Source: UBA3946 sp002385755 (GTDB lineage: Bacteria; Bacillota_I; Bacilli_A; ML615J-28; CAG-698). Taken from it: a stretch of 64,000 bases of DNA. Both the position numbers and the translations under genes were made by a program. The stretch lies in the NCBI GenBank assembly GCA_050953085.1, contig JBMNLX010000005.1:124001-188000 (forward strand). Direction: 5' to 3'. Below, in pieces: positions 57,068-64,000 of this stretch (within the stretch, counting starts at the first letter, position 1; each line of letters starts with the position of its first letter). Under the pieces are notes generated by a model. It saw only the letters and a program-made list of their open reading frames with translations. It was not told the origin of the DNA and did not search any database.

Positions 57068-58297
57068 TTAAATTTCGTAATTACCAGGGATTTTCATTTT
57101 TTCAAATATTGAAAATTTTGTTTTGGAATCTAACTCGTAACTTTCCATGTTTTGCAGCGCTTTTTTTATTAATTCAGAAAAATCAAATTTGCTTTCTTGA
57201 AATTCGACCTTTCGCGCGTCCGGTTTTATCACCGGGTGCTCGGGAACAAAAATCGTGCAACAGTCCTCATATGGGCGAATCGAAATATCATAGGTGCCGA
57301 TTTCCCGCGCGGTTTTGATAATTTCCACTTTATCATAAGTGGCGAGAGGTCTTATCACGGGCAAATTGGTAACTTCGTTTATCACCTTCAGGCTTTCGAC
57401 CGTTTGCGAGGCCACCTGGCCGATGCTTTCCCCGCTGACGATTAAACTAAGATCGCGTTCGCGGCATACCGCGTCCGCAATTCTGTACATGTGTCGGCGC
57501 ATAATCGTTATATTATAGATGTTATCGACATTTTTGCGGATAGCGTCCTGAATTTCCGTAAACGGGCAGACCAAAAGCGTGATTTTCCCGGTCGCCGTGA
57601 ACTTGGCTATTTCCTGAAGCAAATCAATCACTTTCTGCAACGCCATGTCGCTGGTGAACGGCGGCGACGCGAAATGGAGCGCGACGAGGTCAATTCCTTT
57701 CTTCAAAGCCAAAAAACCGGCGACCGGGCTGTCGATACCGCCGGAAATTAGCAATAAGCCTTTCCCCGATATCGCGGCCGGCAAGCCTCCCAGACCCTTG
57801 ACGCTGTTTACGTAAATATAAGTTCCTTCGGAACGTAAGTCGATGTGTAGGGTAAGATCAGGATTATGCACGTCGACAACCAAACCGGAAACTCGCGGCA
57901 AAACGCGGGCGGCTATTTCTTTGGTTATTATCGGCGACGTTGCCGGAAAAGTCTTATCGCCGCGTTTGGTCTCAACCTTAAAGGTGCATATCGCCTTCTT
58001 TTTTTCCGCTTTGATTAACTCGACGGCCTTATCGGCAATATGATCGTAATCGGGCTCCGTTTTCACGCAAAGACTGTAGGAAGAAAGCCCGAAAACGGTA
58101 TTCAGTTTATCGATAACCGGGACGTGGTCTTCGCCGTTTAAATATATATAAGAGCGAAAATTTGTGTTTTCAACTCTTAAGTTAGGAAAATCTTTTAATT
58201 TGGATTTGATATTATTATTAATTTGCTTGAGAAAATGACGGTAATTCTTTTTCTTCAGCGTCATTTCCCCGTATCTAACCATAATTAAATCATACAT
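57068..58297 (-). CDS. thiI: tRNA 4-thiouridine synthetase ThiI
   Basis: 409 residues. N-terminal ferredoxin-like region MYDLIMVRYGEMTLKKKNYRHF, THUMP domain, and a PP-loop ATPase with LLISGGIDSPVAGFLALKKG. No C-terminal rhodanese domain is present, as in Firmicute ThiI, which needs a dedicated cysteine desulfurase; nifS is directly upstream. EDCCTIFVPEHP carries the catalytic Cys. The start overlaps nifS by eight bases. Confidence 0.96.
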   Translation of the reverse strand: MYDLIMVRYGEMTLKKKNYRHFLKQINNNIKSKLKDFPNLRVENTNFRSYIYLNGEDHVPVIDKLNTVFGLSSYSLCVKTEPDYDHIADKAVELIKAEKKKAICTFKVETKRGDKTFPATSPIITKEIAARVLPRVSGLVVDVHNPDLTLHIDLRSEGTYIYVNSVKGLGGLPAAISGKGLLLISGGIDSPVAGFLALKKGIDLVALHFASPPFTSDMALQKVIDLLQEIAKFTATGKITLLVCPFTEIQDAIRKNVDNIYNITIMRRHMYRIADAVCRERDLSLIVSGESIGQVASQTVESLKVINEVTNLPVIRPLATYDKVEIIKTAREIGTYDISIRPYEDCCTIFVPEHPVIKPDARKVEFQESKFDFSELIKKALQNMESYELDSKTKFSIFEKMKIPGNYEI

Positions 58298-59408
58298 TGT
58301 TTATCACCCGTCGTAAAGATTCCGTTAATTTATCTAAATCGTCATCGCTTGTCCGGTGAGACAAACTGATTCTTACCGAAGACAAGGCGATATCCTTGGA
58401 TCCGGTCATATTCAATATCGTCCGCTCGGGCTCCTTTAATTTCGACGAGCAAGCCGAACCGGTGGAAACAAATATGGCGTCTTTTTCAAGTCCGTGAACG
58501 ATCGTCTCGCCGTTGCGTCCCGGAATGGAAATATTGAAGATGTACGGGCTGGCGTCGCTTCCGCCGTTTATTATGACGCCCGGAAGACCGCCAAGCTTTT
58601 CTCGAAGGCGCCGGTTGAGTCGCTTCACGGCTTTATAATTGCGGGAAGTCTCGGGATAGAATTTTTTCACGGCTTTACAGAAGGCGGCCGCGCCGGCCAG
58701 GTCGACCGTGCCGGGACGGACGTTATATTGGGCGTCGGAACCGTGCATTATCTTCTCAAACTCGATATTTTTCTTGAACGCCAAAAGACCGACTCCCTTC
58801 GGTCCGTATATTTTATGACTACTAAACGTCAACAGATCAATATCGCCCAAGGCAAATTCGGGTTCGATCTTGCATAAGCCCTGGGCGGCGTCGACATGCA
58901 ATTTTGCCTTCGGGTAAAGTTTTATTAACTCCGCCGCTTCTTTAATCGGCTGAACAGCGCCAACGATGTTATTTACCCACATTATTGAAACCAAAACGAC
59001 GTCGCTGTCTAAATACCCCGCCAATTGCTTGGTGTCGATTACGCCAGCGGAATCAACATCGAGATATTTAACCGTCAAACCCTCGCGCTCCAATTGCCGG
59101 TACGCGGCGTAAACGGAAGGATGTTCAATCTTGGTTGTGATAATTTTTCCCCGCGGGTATTTGCGGGCAATCCCGAGAATCGCGATATTGTTTGCTTCCG
59201 ACGCGCTCCCGGTAAAAACCAGGTTATGCCCGTTTATTCCTAATAACCCCGCGGTTTCTTGTTTGATTTTTTCAAATAAGTAATTGCTTCTTTGTCCTAA
59301 TAGATGCAAGGAGTTGGTGTTGGCGTAAAACTCTTTTTGTATGCGCGCATATGTATCCAAAACGTCTTCGTCCACCGGGGTCGTTGCCGCGTAATCCAAA
59401 TATATCAT
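58290..59408 (-). CDS. nifS: Cysteine desulfurase, NifS/IscS type
   Basis: PLP enzyme that supplies sulfur, here probably to ThiI for s4U. 372 residues from MIYLDYAATTPVDEDVL behind AGGTG; an earlier in-frame codon is unlikely. Motifs: SEANNIAIL, HVDAAQGLCK, TFSSHKIYGPKGVG with the PLP Lys, and active-site Cys in VSTGSACSSK. The nifS-thiI pair is typical for Bacilli. Confidence 0.95.
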   Translation of the reverse strand: MIYLDYAATTPVDEDVLDTYARIQKEFYANTNSLHLLGQRSNYLFEKIKQETAGLLGINGHNLVFTGSASEANNIAILGIARKYPRGKIITTKIEHPSVYAAYRQLEREGLTVKYLDVDSAGVIDTKQLAGYLDSDVVLVSIMWVNNIVGAVQPIKEAAELIKLYPKAKLHVDAAQGLCKIEPEFALGDIDLLTFSSHKIYGPKGVGLLAFKKNIEFEKIMHGSDAQYNVRPGTVDLAGAAAFCKAVKKFYPETSRNYKAVKRLNRRLREKLGGLPGVIINGGSDASPYIFNISIPGRNGETIVHGLEKDAIFVSTGSACSSKLKEPERTILNMTGSKDIALSSVRISLSHRTSDDDLDKLTESLRRVINNV

Positions 59409-59533
59409 TTTCGCACCTGTTTTCTTCAATATTATCAATTATATATTATACTATAATTTTATCTTTTATCAAAGAATTAAAACTATATTTAAACCTTGCT
59501 ATTTCCCCAACAATACGATAAAATAAACAGTAA

Positions 59534-60055
59534 TTGATTACGGTCGAGGAGGAGATTGACATAAACAAAAAAACCAGTTATCTCAGTTTAATAAACGCCG
59601 TCGAAAACTTGCTTGAAACGGAACATAACGAATTATCAATACTGGCGAATTGCGCGGCCCTAATAAAAACATTCGTAAAAAACATAAATTGGGCCGGGTT
59701 TTATCTTCTAAAGAATGAGTTGTTGATACTGGGACCGTTTCAAGGAAAATTGGCATGTAACCCCATCAGGGTGGGTTCGGGCGTGTGCGGGAAATGCGTG
59801 GAAGCCCGGGCAACGATTGTTGTCGGCAATGTCCATGAGTTTGAGGGACATATCCCCTGCGACGAGGCGACTAATTCAGAAATAGTCATTCCAATTTTTA
59901 TTGACGACGAGATCTATGGCGTTCTCGATTTGGACAGTAAAATGTTTAACCGTTTTTCAACCGTTGACCGACGCTTTTTGGAACAAATAACGGTTATCAT
60001 CGCCCGCGGCGTCAAAATGGCGAAAGAGAAAAACCCCGACGTATGCCTGGTATAA
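59534..60055 (+). CDS. Free methionine-(R)-sulfoxide reductase (GAF domain)
   Basis: Reduces free Met-R-sulfoxide. The GAF domain carries the three catalytic cysteines in KLACNPIRVGSGVCGKC and HIPCDEATNSEIVIPI. The end is DRRFLEQITVIIARGV. The start is uncertain: the only canonical start upstream is a TTG without RBS, whereas a strong GAGGAGGAG lies eight bases before an in-frame ATA (59561). From ATA the protein would begin NKKTSYLSLINAVENLLE, the expected family start. A lost or unusual start codon, or a sequence error, is likely. Confidence 0.88.
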   Translation: MITVEEEIDINKKTSYLSLINAVENLLETEHNELSILANCAALIKTFVKNINWAGFYLLKNELLILGPFQGKLACNPIRVGSGVCGKCVEARATIVVGNVHEFEGHIPCDEATNSEIVIPIFIDDEIYGVLDLDSKMFNRFSTVDRRFLEQITVIIARGVKMAKEKNPDVCLV

Positions 60056-60065
60056 CGCCGCCGAT

Positions 60066-60093
60066 AAAAAAAAGAGCCGAAGCTCTTTTTTTT
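60066..60093. terminator. Bidirectional terminator between fRMsr and rpsD
   Basis: Stem AAAAAGAGC / GCTCTTTTT with a CGAA loop and runs on both sides. Confidence 0.88.
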
Positions 60094-60691
60094 ATCTGTT
60101 GTAAAACTCAACGATTAGATTCTCTTTAATTTCCGGTAAAAACTCTTCGCGTTCGGGATACCTGACATACTGCCCGGTCATCGTCGACTCGTCAAATGTC
60201 ACATATGGTCTCTTGTGCTCCAACGACTCGAGCGCTTCCCGAATAATCGTCAAATTACGGGAAGATTCCTTGACGCCAATCGTTTGCCCGGGTTTTACGA
60301 TATAAGACGGGATATTGTTTTTTTTGCCGTCGACGGTTATGTGGCCGTGCGTAACCAATTGACGCGCCTGGCGCCGCGTAACGGCAAGACCCATCCGGTA
60401 TACCATATTGTCCAACCGCGATTCAAGCAAAATTAAAAAGTTGTAGCCTTGTTTTCCTTTCATTTTCCGGGCAAGGGTAAAAAACTTTTTAAATTGCTTT
60501 TCGCTCATCCCGTAGGTGAAGCGCACTTTTTGCTTTTCCTGCAACTGCAACGCGTATTCGGATAATTTGGAGCGTCTTGTGCCGTGCTGCCCCGGGGGAT
60601 AAGCGCGTTTTCTTAATTCTTTCCCGCTTTCTAAAGTCGAGTATTTTAACCGGCGAGAAATCTTCCAACTAGGGCCGGTATAACGAGACAT
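60092..60691 (-). CDS. rpsD: Ribosomal protein S4
   Basis: 199 residues from MSRYTGPSWKISRRLKYST behind AAGGAGG; earlier in-frame codons belong to the leader. GKELRKRAYPPGQHG and the S4 RNA-binding domain RLDNMVYRMGLAVTRRQARQLVTHGHITVDG identify it. In Bacilli it sits apart from the other ribosomal operons and represses its own leader, as it appears to do here. Confidence 0.97.
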   Translation of the reverse strand: MSRYTGPSWKISRRLKYSTLESGKELRKRAYPPGQHGTRRSKLSEYALQLQEKQKVRFTYGMSEKQFKKFFTLARKMKGKQGYNFLILLESRLDNMVYRMGLAVTRRQARQLVTHGHITVDGKKNNIPSYIVKPGQTIGVKESSRNLTIIREALESLEHKRPYVTFDESTMTGQYVRYPEREEFLPEIKENLIVEFYNR

Positions 60692-60845
60692 TGCTTTCCT
60701 CCTTTTTAATATATTATATTTACAGAGGACCTGAATCAAACAAAACAACAGATTGATAGACGGCTTTCGCTAAAGCAGCAAGCTACTAACCCCTCTACAG
60801 GAATCATCTGTTAATTTCGTTCATTCAAGCGCTGCTTGTAGATAC
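60692..60845 (-). ncRNA. Candidate S4 autoregulatory leader of rpsD
   Basis: About 150 bases of leader with several local inverted repeats (CAAGCAGCGCTTG, GTAGCTTGCTGC). Firmicute rpsD genes are known to have an S4-binding leader at this position. I did not fold it; the call rests on position, length and inverted repeats. Confidence 0.5.
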
Positions 60846-60851
60846 TCAATT

Positions 60852-60879
60852 ATTATACTCTTTTTTAAACAAATGTCAA
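60852..60879 (-). promoter_or_regulatory. SigA promoter of rpsD
   Basis: TTGACA, 16-base spacer, TATAAT on the minus strand. The -35 box overlaps the last codons of tpiA. Confidence 0.85.
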
Positions 60880-61643
60880 GCGTTTTTGGTTGTCAACGCA
60901 ATATTAATCATCTGCAGAAAATCTTCGCTCTTTAAGCTGGCGCCGCCGATTAACGCGCCGTCGATATGCGGCATGCTCATCAACTCGCCGATATTTTTCA
61001 CGTTGACGCTGCCGCCGTATTGAATCCGAATAGAATCGGCGATATCGTCGCCGTATGCCTCGGCGATATAACGGCGAATAAACCCGCACGTCTCGTTCGC
61101 GACTTCGCTAGTCGCGGTCCGGCCAGTCCCGATCGCCCAAATGGGTTCGTAGGCGATAACGAGATTCTTAACGTCTTCCGCGGAAAGCCCGGCCAAATCA
61201 AGTTCTAACTGCCGTTTGATAACCTCTTCGGTACGGCCCGCTTCCCTATCGGCGAGCGATTCGCCCACGCATAAAATCGGGACCAGATCATTTTCAAAGG
61301 CTTTATGAAGTTTTTTGTTTATAGCCTCGTCCGTTTCGTTAAACATCGCCCGTCTTTCGCTGTGGCCGATAATAACATAACTTACGTCAATCGACTTTAG
61401 CATCGACGCCGACACTTCGCCCGTGAAAGCCCCCTCGTCCGCAAAATGCATGTTTTGCGCGCCGACCCGCAAATTCGGACCCTGTCTTTTCACAAGACAA
61501 CGCAAAACGGTAAACTGAGCGCAAATGACGCTGTCGATTTTTTCGATCGCGGGAACTTTATTGGCGACCGCGTATACAAACTGCAAGGCCTCGTCACGGG
61601 TTTTAAACATTTTCCAGTTGCCGGCGATAATCGGTTTTCTCAT
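60876..61643 (-). CDS. tpiA: Triosephosphate isomerase
   Basis: Glycolytic enzyme, 255 residues from MRKPIIAGNWKM behind GGTGAG. Catalytic Lys in NWKM, His in IGHSERRAMFNE, Glu in AYEPIWAIGTG, phosphate loop GGSVN and GALIGGASLK. It follows pgk by eight bases, a glycolytic operon pgk-tpiA. Confidence 0.97.
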   Translation of the reverse strand: MRKPIIAGNWKMFKTRDEALQFVYAVANKVPAIEKIDSVICAQFTVLRCLVKRQGPNLRVGAQNMHFADEGAFTGEVSASMLKSIDVSYVIIGHSERRAMFNETDEAINKKLHKAFENDLVPILCVGESLADREAGRTEEVIKRQLELDLAGLSAEDVKNLVIAYEPIWAIGTGRTATSEVANETCGFIRRYIAEAYGDDIADSIRIQYGGSVNVKNIGELMSMPHIDGALIGGASLKSEDFLQMINIALTTKNA

Positions 61644-61651
61644 GAGCTCAC

Positions 61652-62863
61652 CTAATCGCAGCAACAGCAGCATTTATCGTCAATCGCTGCTATTCCCGGC
61701 AATTCTTTTCCTTCTAACAATTCAAGGCTAGCGCCGCCGCCGGTGGAAATATGGGTGAAGTTTTTTTCAAACCCCATGCCGATCGCCGCAGCCGCGCTGT
61801 CGCCGCCGCCGACGATTGTAATCGCGTCTTGCAATCCGGCGATAATCTTGCAAATTTCTTTGGTCCCGTTGGCGAATTGATCAAATTCAAAAACGCCGGC
61901 CGGGCCGTTCCAGACGACGGTTTTCGCGTCCGAAAGTTCTTTTCTGAACAATTCGATAGTTTGGGGACCAATATCCATTCCCATCATATCCGCGGGAATT
62001 TCATTGGAATTAACGGTAACGGCTTCGGCGTCTTCGGAAAACTCATTCGTCACGACATTATCGATAGGCAGAATGATTTTCCCTTTGCCTTTATCCAAAA
62101 GAGATTTCGCGTAGTCAACATAGTCGGGCTCGCATTTGGATGTCCCGATTTCATATCCCAGGGCTTTAAAGAACGTGTAGGCCATCGCCCCGCAAATCAA
62201 TATTTTATCGGCTTTGGTTAAGAGATTTTCAATTACCGAAATTTTGTCGCTGACTTTCGCGCCGCCTAAAATCGCGTAAAACGGGCGCCTCGGGTTATCA
62301 ACGGCTTCGCCGATAAATTTGATTTCTTTTTCAAGCAAAAACCCGGCGACGGCGACCTTGCTGTTCGAAGCGATACCGACGTTGGAAGCATGGGCGCGAT
62401 GCGCGGTGCCGAAGGCGTCGTTTACGAAAACCTCGCCGAGAGACGCCCAATACTTGCCCAATTCGGGATCATTGCCCGATTCCGCTTTATTGTTCAGGTC
62501 TTCAAAGCGGGTGTTCTCGACCATGATTATATCTTTCTCTTTCATGTTCTTAATGGCGTTTTCCAGTTTCGCGCCTCTCGTCTCGTCAACGAAAGCGACC
62601 GGTCGTTCCAAAAGCTCGCTTAATCTTTCAGCCACCGGACGCAAAGAATTTTTCCGCTTGTCTTCTTCCGACTTTATCCGCCCTAGATGTGAAAATAAAA
62701 CGATCCTGGCGTTTTGGTCCAACACGTACCGGATTGTCGGCAAGGCCTGAACGATCCGATTGTCATCGATGATTTTCCCGTCCTTCATGGGAACGTTGAA
62801 ATCCACCCTAATCAAGACTGTCTTATTCTTCAAATCGACATCTTTGATGGTTTTTTTACTCAT
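61652..62863 (-). CDS. pgk: Phosphoglycerate kinase with a five-cysteine tail
   Basis: Glycolytic kinase, 403 residues. Core motifs RVDFNVPMKDGKI, SHLGR, FVNDAFGTAHR, GGAKVSDKI and GGGDSAAA are intact. The usual C-terminus (LPGIAAIDDK) is followed by an extra CCCCCD hexapeptide read by mixed TGC/TGT codons, so it is not a simple single-codon repeat. The tail is absent from the family and could bind metal or undergo thiol modification. RBS AAGGAG. It is followed by tpiA. Confidence 0.96.
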   Translation of the reverse strand: MSKKTIKDVDLKNKTVLIRVDFNVPMKDGKIIDDNRIVQALPTIRYVLDQNARIVLFSHLGRIKSEEDKRKNSLRPVAERLSELLERPVAFVDETRGAKLENAIKNMKEKDIIMVENTRFEDLNNKAESGNDPELGKYWASLGEVFVNDAFGTAHRAHASNVGIASNSKVAVAGFLLEKEIKFIGEAVDNPRRPFYAILGGAKVSDKISVIENLLTKADKILICGAMAYTFFKALGYEIGTSKCEPDYVDYAKSLLDKGKGKIILPIDNVVTNEFSEDAEAVTVNSNEIPADMMGMDIGPQTIELFRKELSDAKTVVWNGPAGVFEFDQFANGTKEICKIIAGLQDAITIVGGGDSAAAAIGMGFEKNFTHISTGGGASLELLEGKELPGIAAIDDKCCCCCD

Positions 62864-62938
62864 ATCTATCTCCTTATCTATAAAAAATATAATCTTTTTT
62901 ATACAAGTATACCACTTTTCCCGCTAAAAGTATAGGTT

Positions 62939-63352
62939 TTACTCGAAAAATAAACCGTTTTTATAATCGGTAATTAATAATATTTTATTATACGCGTTTT
63001 TCAAGGCGCGAAAATTTTTGCCCGTTTCCAATAATATTCCGCATTTAAATATTATTATTCCTTGATTGCCGCGGTTTTTGATATCGAGAACATTGGCCCC
63101 GTTAACCCATATTTTATCTTTCCCGAAAACTTTGAAAAATATCATCCCGGAATTAATGTATACCGGGACGTTATAGGAAAATGAAAAGAGTTCCTTCAAA
63201 GCGTCAAGACGCCCCTTTAGCGTCGTTAACTCCCGAAGCAAAAGATTATTAAAGATTTGCCGGGCGGTAAGCCGGTGCGTTTTTTGATAATCGACATTGA
63301 TTTCCAATATTCCGGTTTCAAGTTCGTAAAAATAAAGGGTGTTTTTATTCAT
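62939..63352 (-). CDS. ComK-like protein
   Basis: 137 residues from the ATG that follows the upstream T tract. The pattern of GRLDALKELFSFSYNVPVYI, MIFFKVFGKDKIWVNGANV, IIIFKCGILLE and FRALKNAYNKI follows that of ComK (GxxxxxxxxTxxxxxPIxI ... FFPTxS.... IW ... VTFxNxxxLxLxxSY ... Q). ComK is the DNA-uptake master regulator of Bacilli. This is shorter than the family's usual 180-195 residues, lacking the C-terminal part. The RBS GGGTGG lies within the upstream terminator hairpin. Remote similarity; not proven. Confidence 0.5.
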   Translation of the reverse strand: MNKNTLYFYELETGILEINVDYQKTHRLTARQIFNNLLLRELTTLKGRLDALKELFSFSYNVPVYINSGMIFFKVFGKDKIWVNGANVLDIKNRGNQGIIIFKCGILLETGKNFRALKNAYNKILLITDYKNGLFFE

Positions 63353-63376
63353 AAAAAAAGCCACCCATTGGGTGGC
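63353..63376 (-). terminator. Terminator of the ABC ATPase gene
   Basis: Stem GCCACCC / GGGTGGC with a three-base loop and seven Ts; the next start codon follows the T run at once. Confidence 0.85.
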
Positions 63377-63386
63377 TCCGTTTCAA

Positions 63387-64000
63387 TTAGTATTTCTTGA
63401 TTCTAAGCTCGGTTTCGGGATCGAAGAAGTGACATTTGTTCATATCCAAAGCGAGCTCTAATTCGTCGCCCATATGAATGTCAATTCTCGCGCCGATCTT
63501 CGCAACCATTTCTTGACCGAACATAATTGAGTAAACCAATGTCTCCGCACCCAACAATTCCGCAACGTCAACTTTTACTTTTGCCTTCGATTCGGCGAAT
63601 TGCTCCAGTTTGTCGGGAGTGTCGTAAATATCCTCGGGCCTGATTCCTAAAAGAATGGGTTTTTCAATATATTTTTGTTCTTTCAAATATTCCATCTTGC
63701 TTTCAGGAACCTTCAGGCGGCAGTAACCGAGTTTGTGATTCCCCATCTGGAAATAACCGTCTTCAGTGACTTTACCTTCGACAAAGTTCATCGGGGGCGT
63801 TCCGATAAAGCCGCCGACAAATCTGTTGTCGGGGAAATCGTAAATATCTTTCGGGGCCCCGACTTGTTGGATATAGCCGTCTTTCATGACGACGATCCGG
63901 GTTGCCATGGTCATGGCTTCCACCTGGTCGTGAGTAACGTAAATCGTTGTGATTCCAAGTCTTTCCGTAATCTTGATAATTTCCGAGCGCATCTGCACCC
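63387..64000 (-). CDS. Sugar ABC transporter ATP-binding protein (MsmX/UgpC type), C-terminal part
   Basis: About 204 codons remain; the start lies outside the window. The visible part begins VQMRSEIIKITERLG and contains the H-loop TIYVTHDQVEAMTMATRIVVM, GYIQQVGAPKDIYDFP, FVGGFIGTPPMNFVEG and a C-terminal TOBE regulatory domain with LGIRPEDIYD. Such MsmX-like ATPases serve several carbohydrate importers. Walker A is out of view. Confidence 0.92.
   Translation of the reverse strand, partial: VQMRSEIIKITERLGITTIYVTHDQVEAMTMATRIVVMKDGYIQQVGAPKDIYDFPDNRFVGGFIGTPPMNFVEGKVTEDGYFQMGNHKLGYCRLKVPESKMEYLKEQKYIEKPILLGIRPEDIYDTPDKLEQFAESKAKVKVDVAELLGAETLVYSIMFGQEMVAKIGARIDIHMGDELELALDMNKCHFFDPETELRIKKY

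Noticed and set aside
60692..60748. In-frame extension of rpsD upstream of MSRYTG
   Set aside because: The AAGGAGG RBS lies just before MSRYTG and S4 proteins start there; the upstream stretch is the leader RNA.
1..64000. tRNA genes, rRNA, CRISPR arrays, insertion sequences, prophage, UGA recoding
   Set aside because: No GGTTCGAATCC-type tRNA arms, repeat-spacer series, transposase or integrase motifs were seen, and conserved proteins read through with the standard code without internal UGA.

Overview
This window reads as one continuous stretch of chromosome from an endospore-forming member of the Bacillota, class Bacilli. The evidence is threefold. Housekeeping operons keep Bacillus-like order: rpsP-khpA-rimM-trmD-rplS, nusA-ylxR-ylxQ-infB-rbfA, murC-ccpA-tyrS, and spx/CYTH/relQ/nadK. 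Several small genes known from spore formers are present: CotY/CotZ-like and CotD-like coat proteins, YlbD/YlbE, a 44-residue YjcZ-type protein, GerE, and an alpha/beta SASP with its germination-protease site. Promoters are classical SigA type and the standard genetic code is used. Some features recall the Mollicutes/Erysipelotrichia side of the class: an OppC with a very large extracytoplasmic insert, an OppF with a coiled-coil insert, Ig-like domains on lipoproteins, and a stand-alone membrane EIIB-like protein. My inference is a spore-forming lineage on the Bacilli branch near those groups; species is not identifiable by eye. No tRNA, rRNA, CRISPR, insertion sequence or prophage was seen.

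Layout. 1-7.3 kb: transketolase (cut by the window edge) with an EIIB-like partner, uppP, a CotZ-like coat gene behind a SigK-type promoter, coaX, efp, an aldose epimerase and ispH. 7.3-15 kb: pheST behind a T-box leader, a CotD-like coat gene, clpP, then nadK, relQ, a CYTH protein and spx. 15-24 kb: an oligopeptide ABC operon (oppABCDF plus two membrane proteins), with cre-like sites between oppA and the divergent trpS. 24-30 kb: trpS, tyrS, ccpA-like, murC and an M29 aminopeptidase. 30-35.4 kb: the rpsP...rplS ribosomal operon, interrupted by a Zn/Cd-type P-type ATPase and a rhodanese-like lipoprotein.

35.4-42.7 kb: a sporulation-rich patch (ylbE, ylbD, a new SigK-promoted small gene, yjcZ) with rsuA, def, a YhhN protein, a HAD hydrolase and RNase J, then an exonuclease behind gerE. 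42.7-49.1 kb: uvrC and the nusA-infB-rbfA operon read from a long structured leader. 49.1-56.6 kb: an Ig-domain amidase lipoprotein, msrA, YolD plus a Y-family polymerase, rubredoxin, a DUF255 thioredoxin-fold protein and a TrmH-type methylase. 56.6-64 kb: SASP, thiI-nifS, a free-Met-R-sulfoxide reductase, rpsD with its leader, tpiA, pgk, a ComK-like gene and the end of a sugar ABC ATPase.

The clearest regulatory pattern is a set of three mother-cell (SigK-type) promoters with near-identical geometry, in front of cotZ, an undescribed 98-residue protein and gerE. A CcpA-like regulator and candidate cre sites lie in the same window. Gene boundaries are often very tight, with ATGA/TAATG overlaps, terminators that overlap the next start, and a terminator arm that serves as the next promoter's -35 box.
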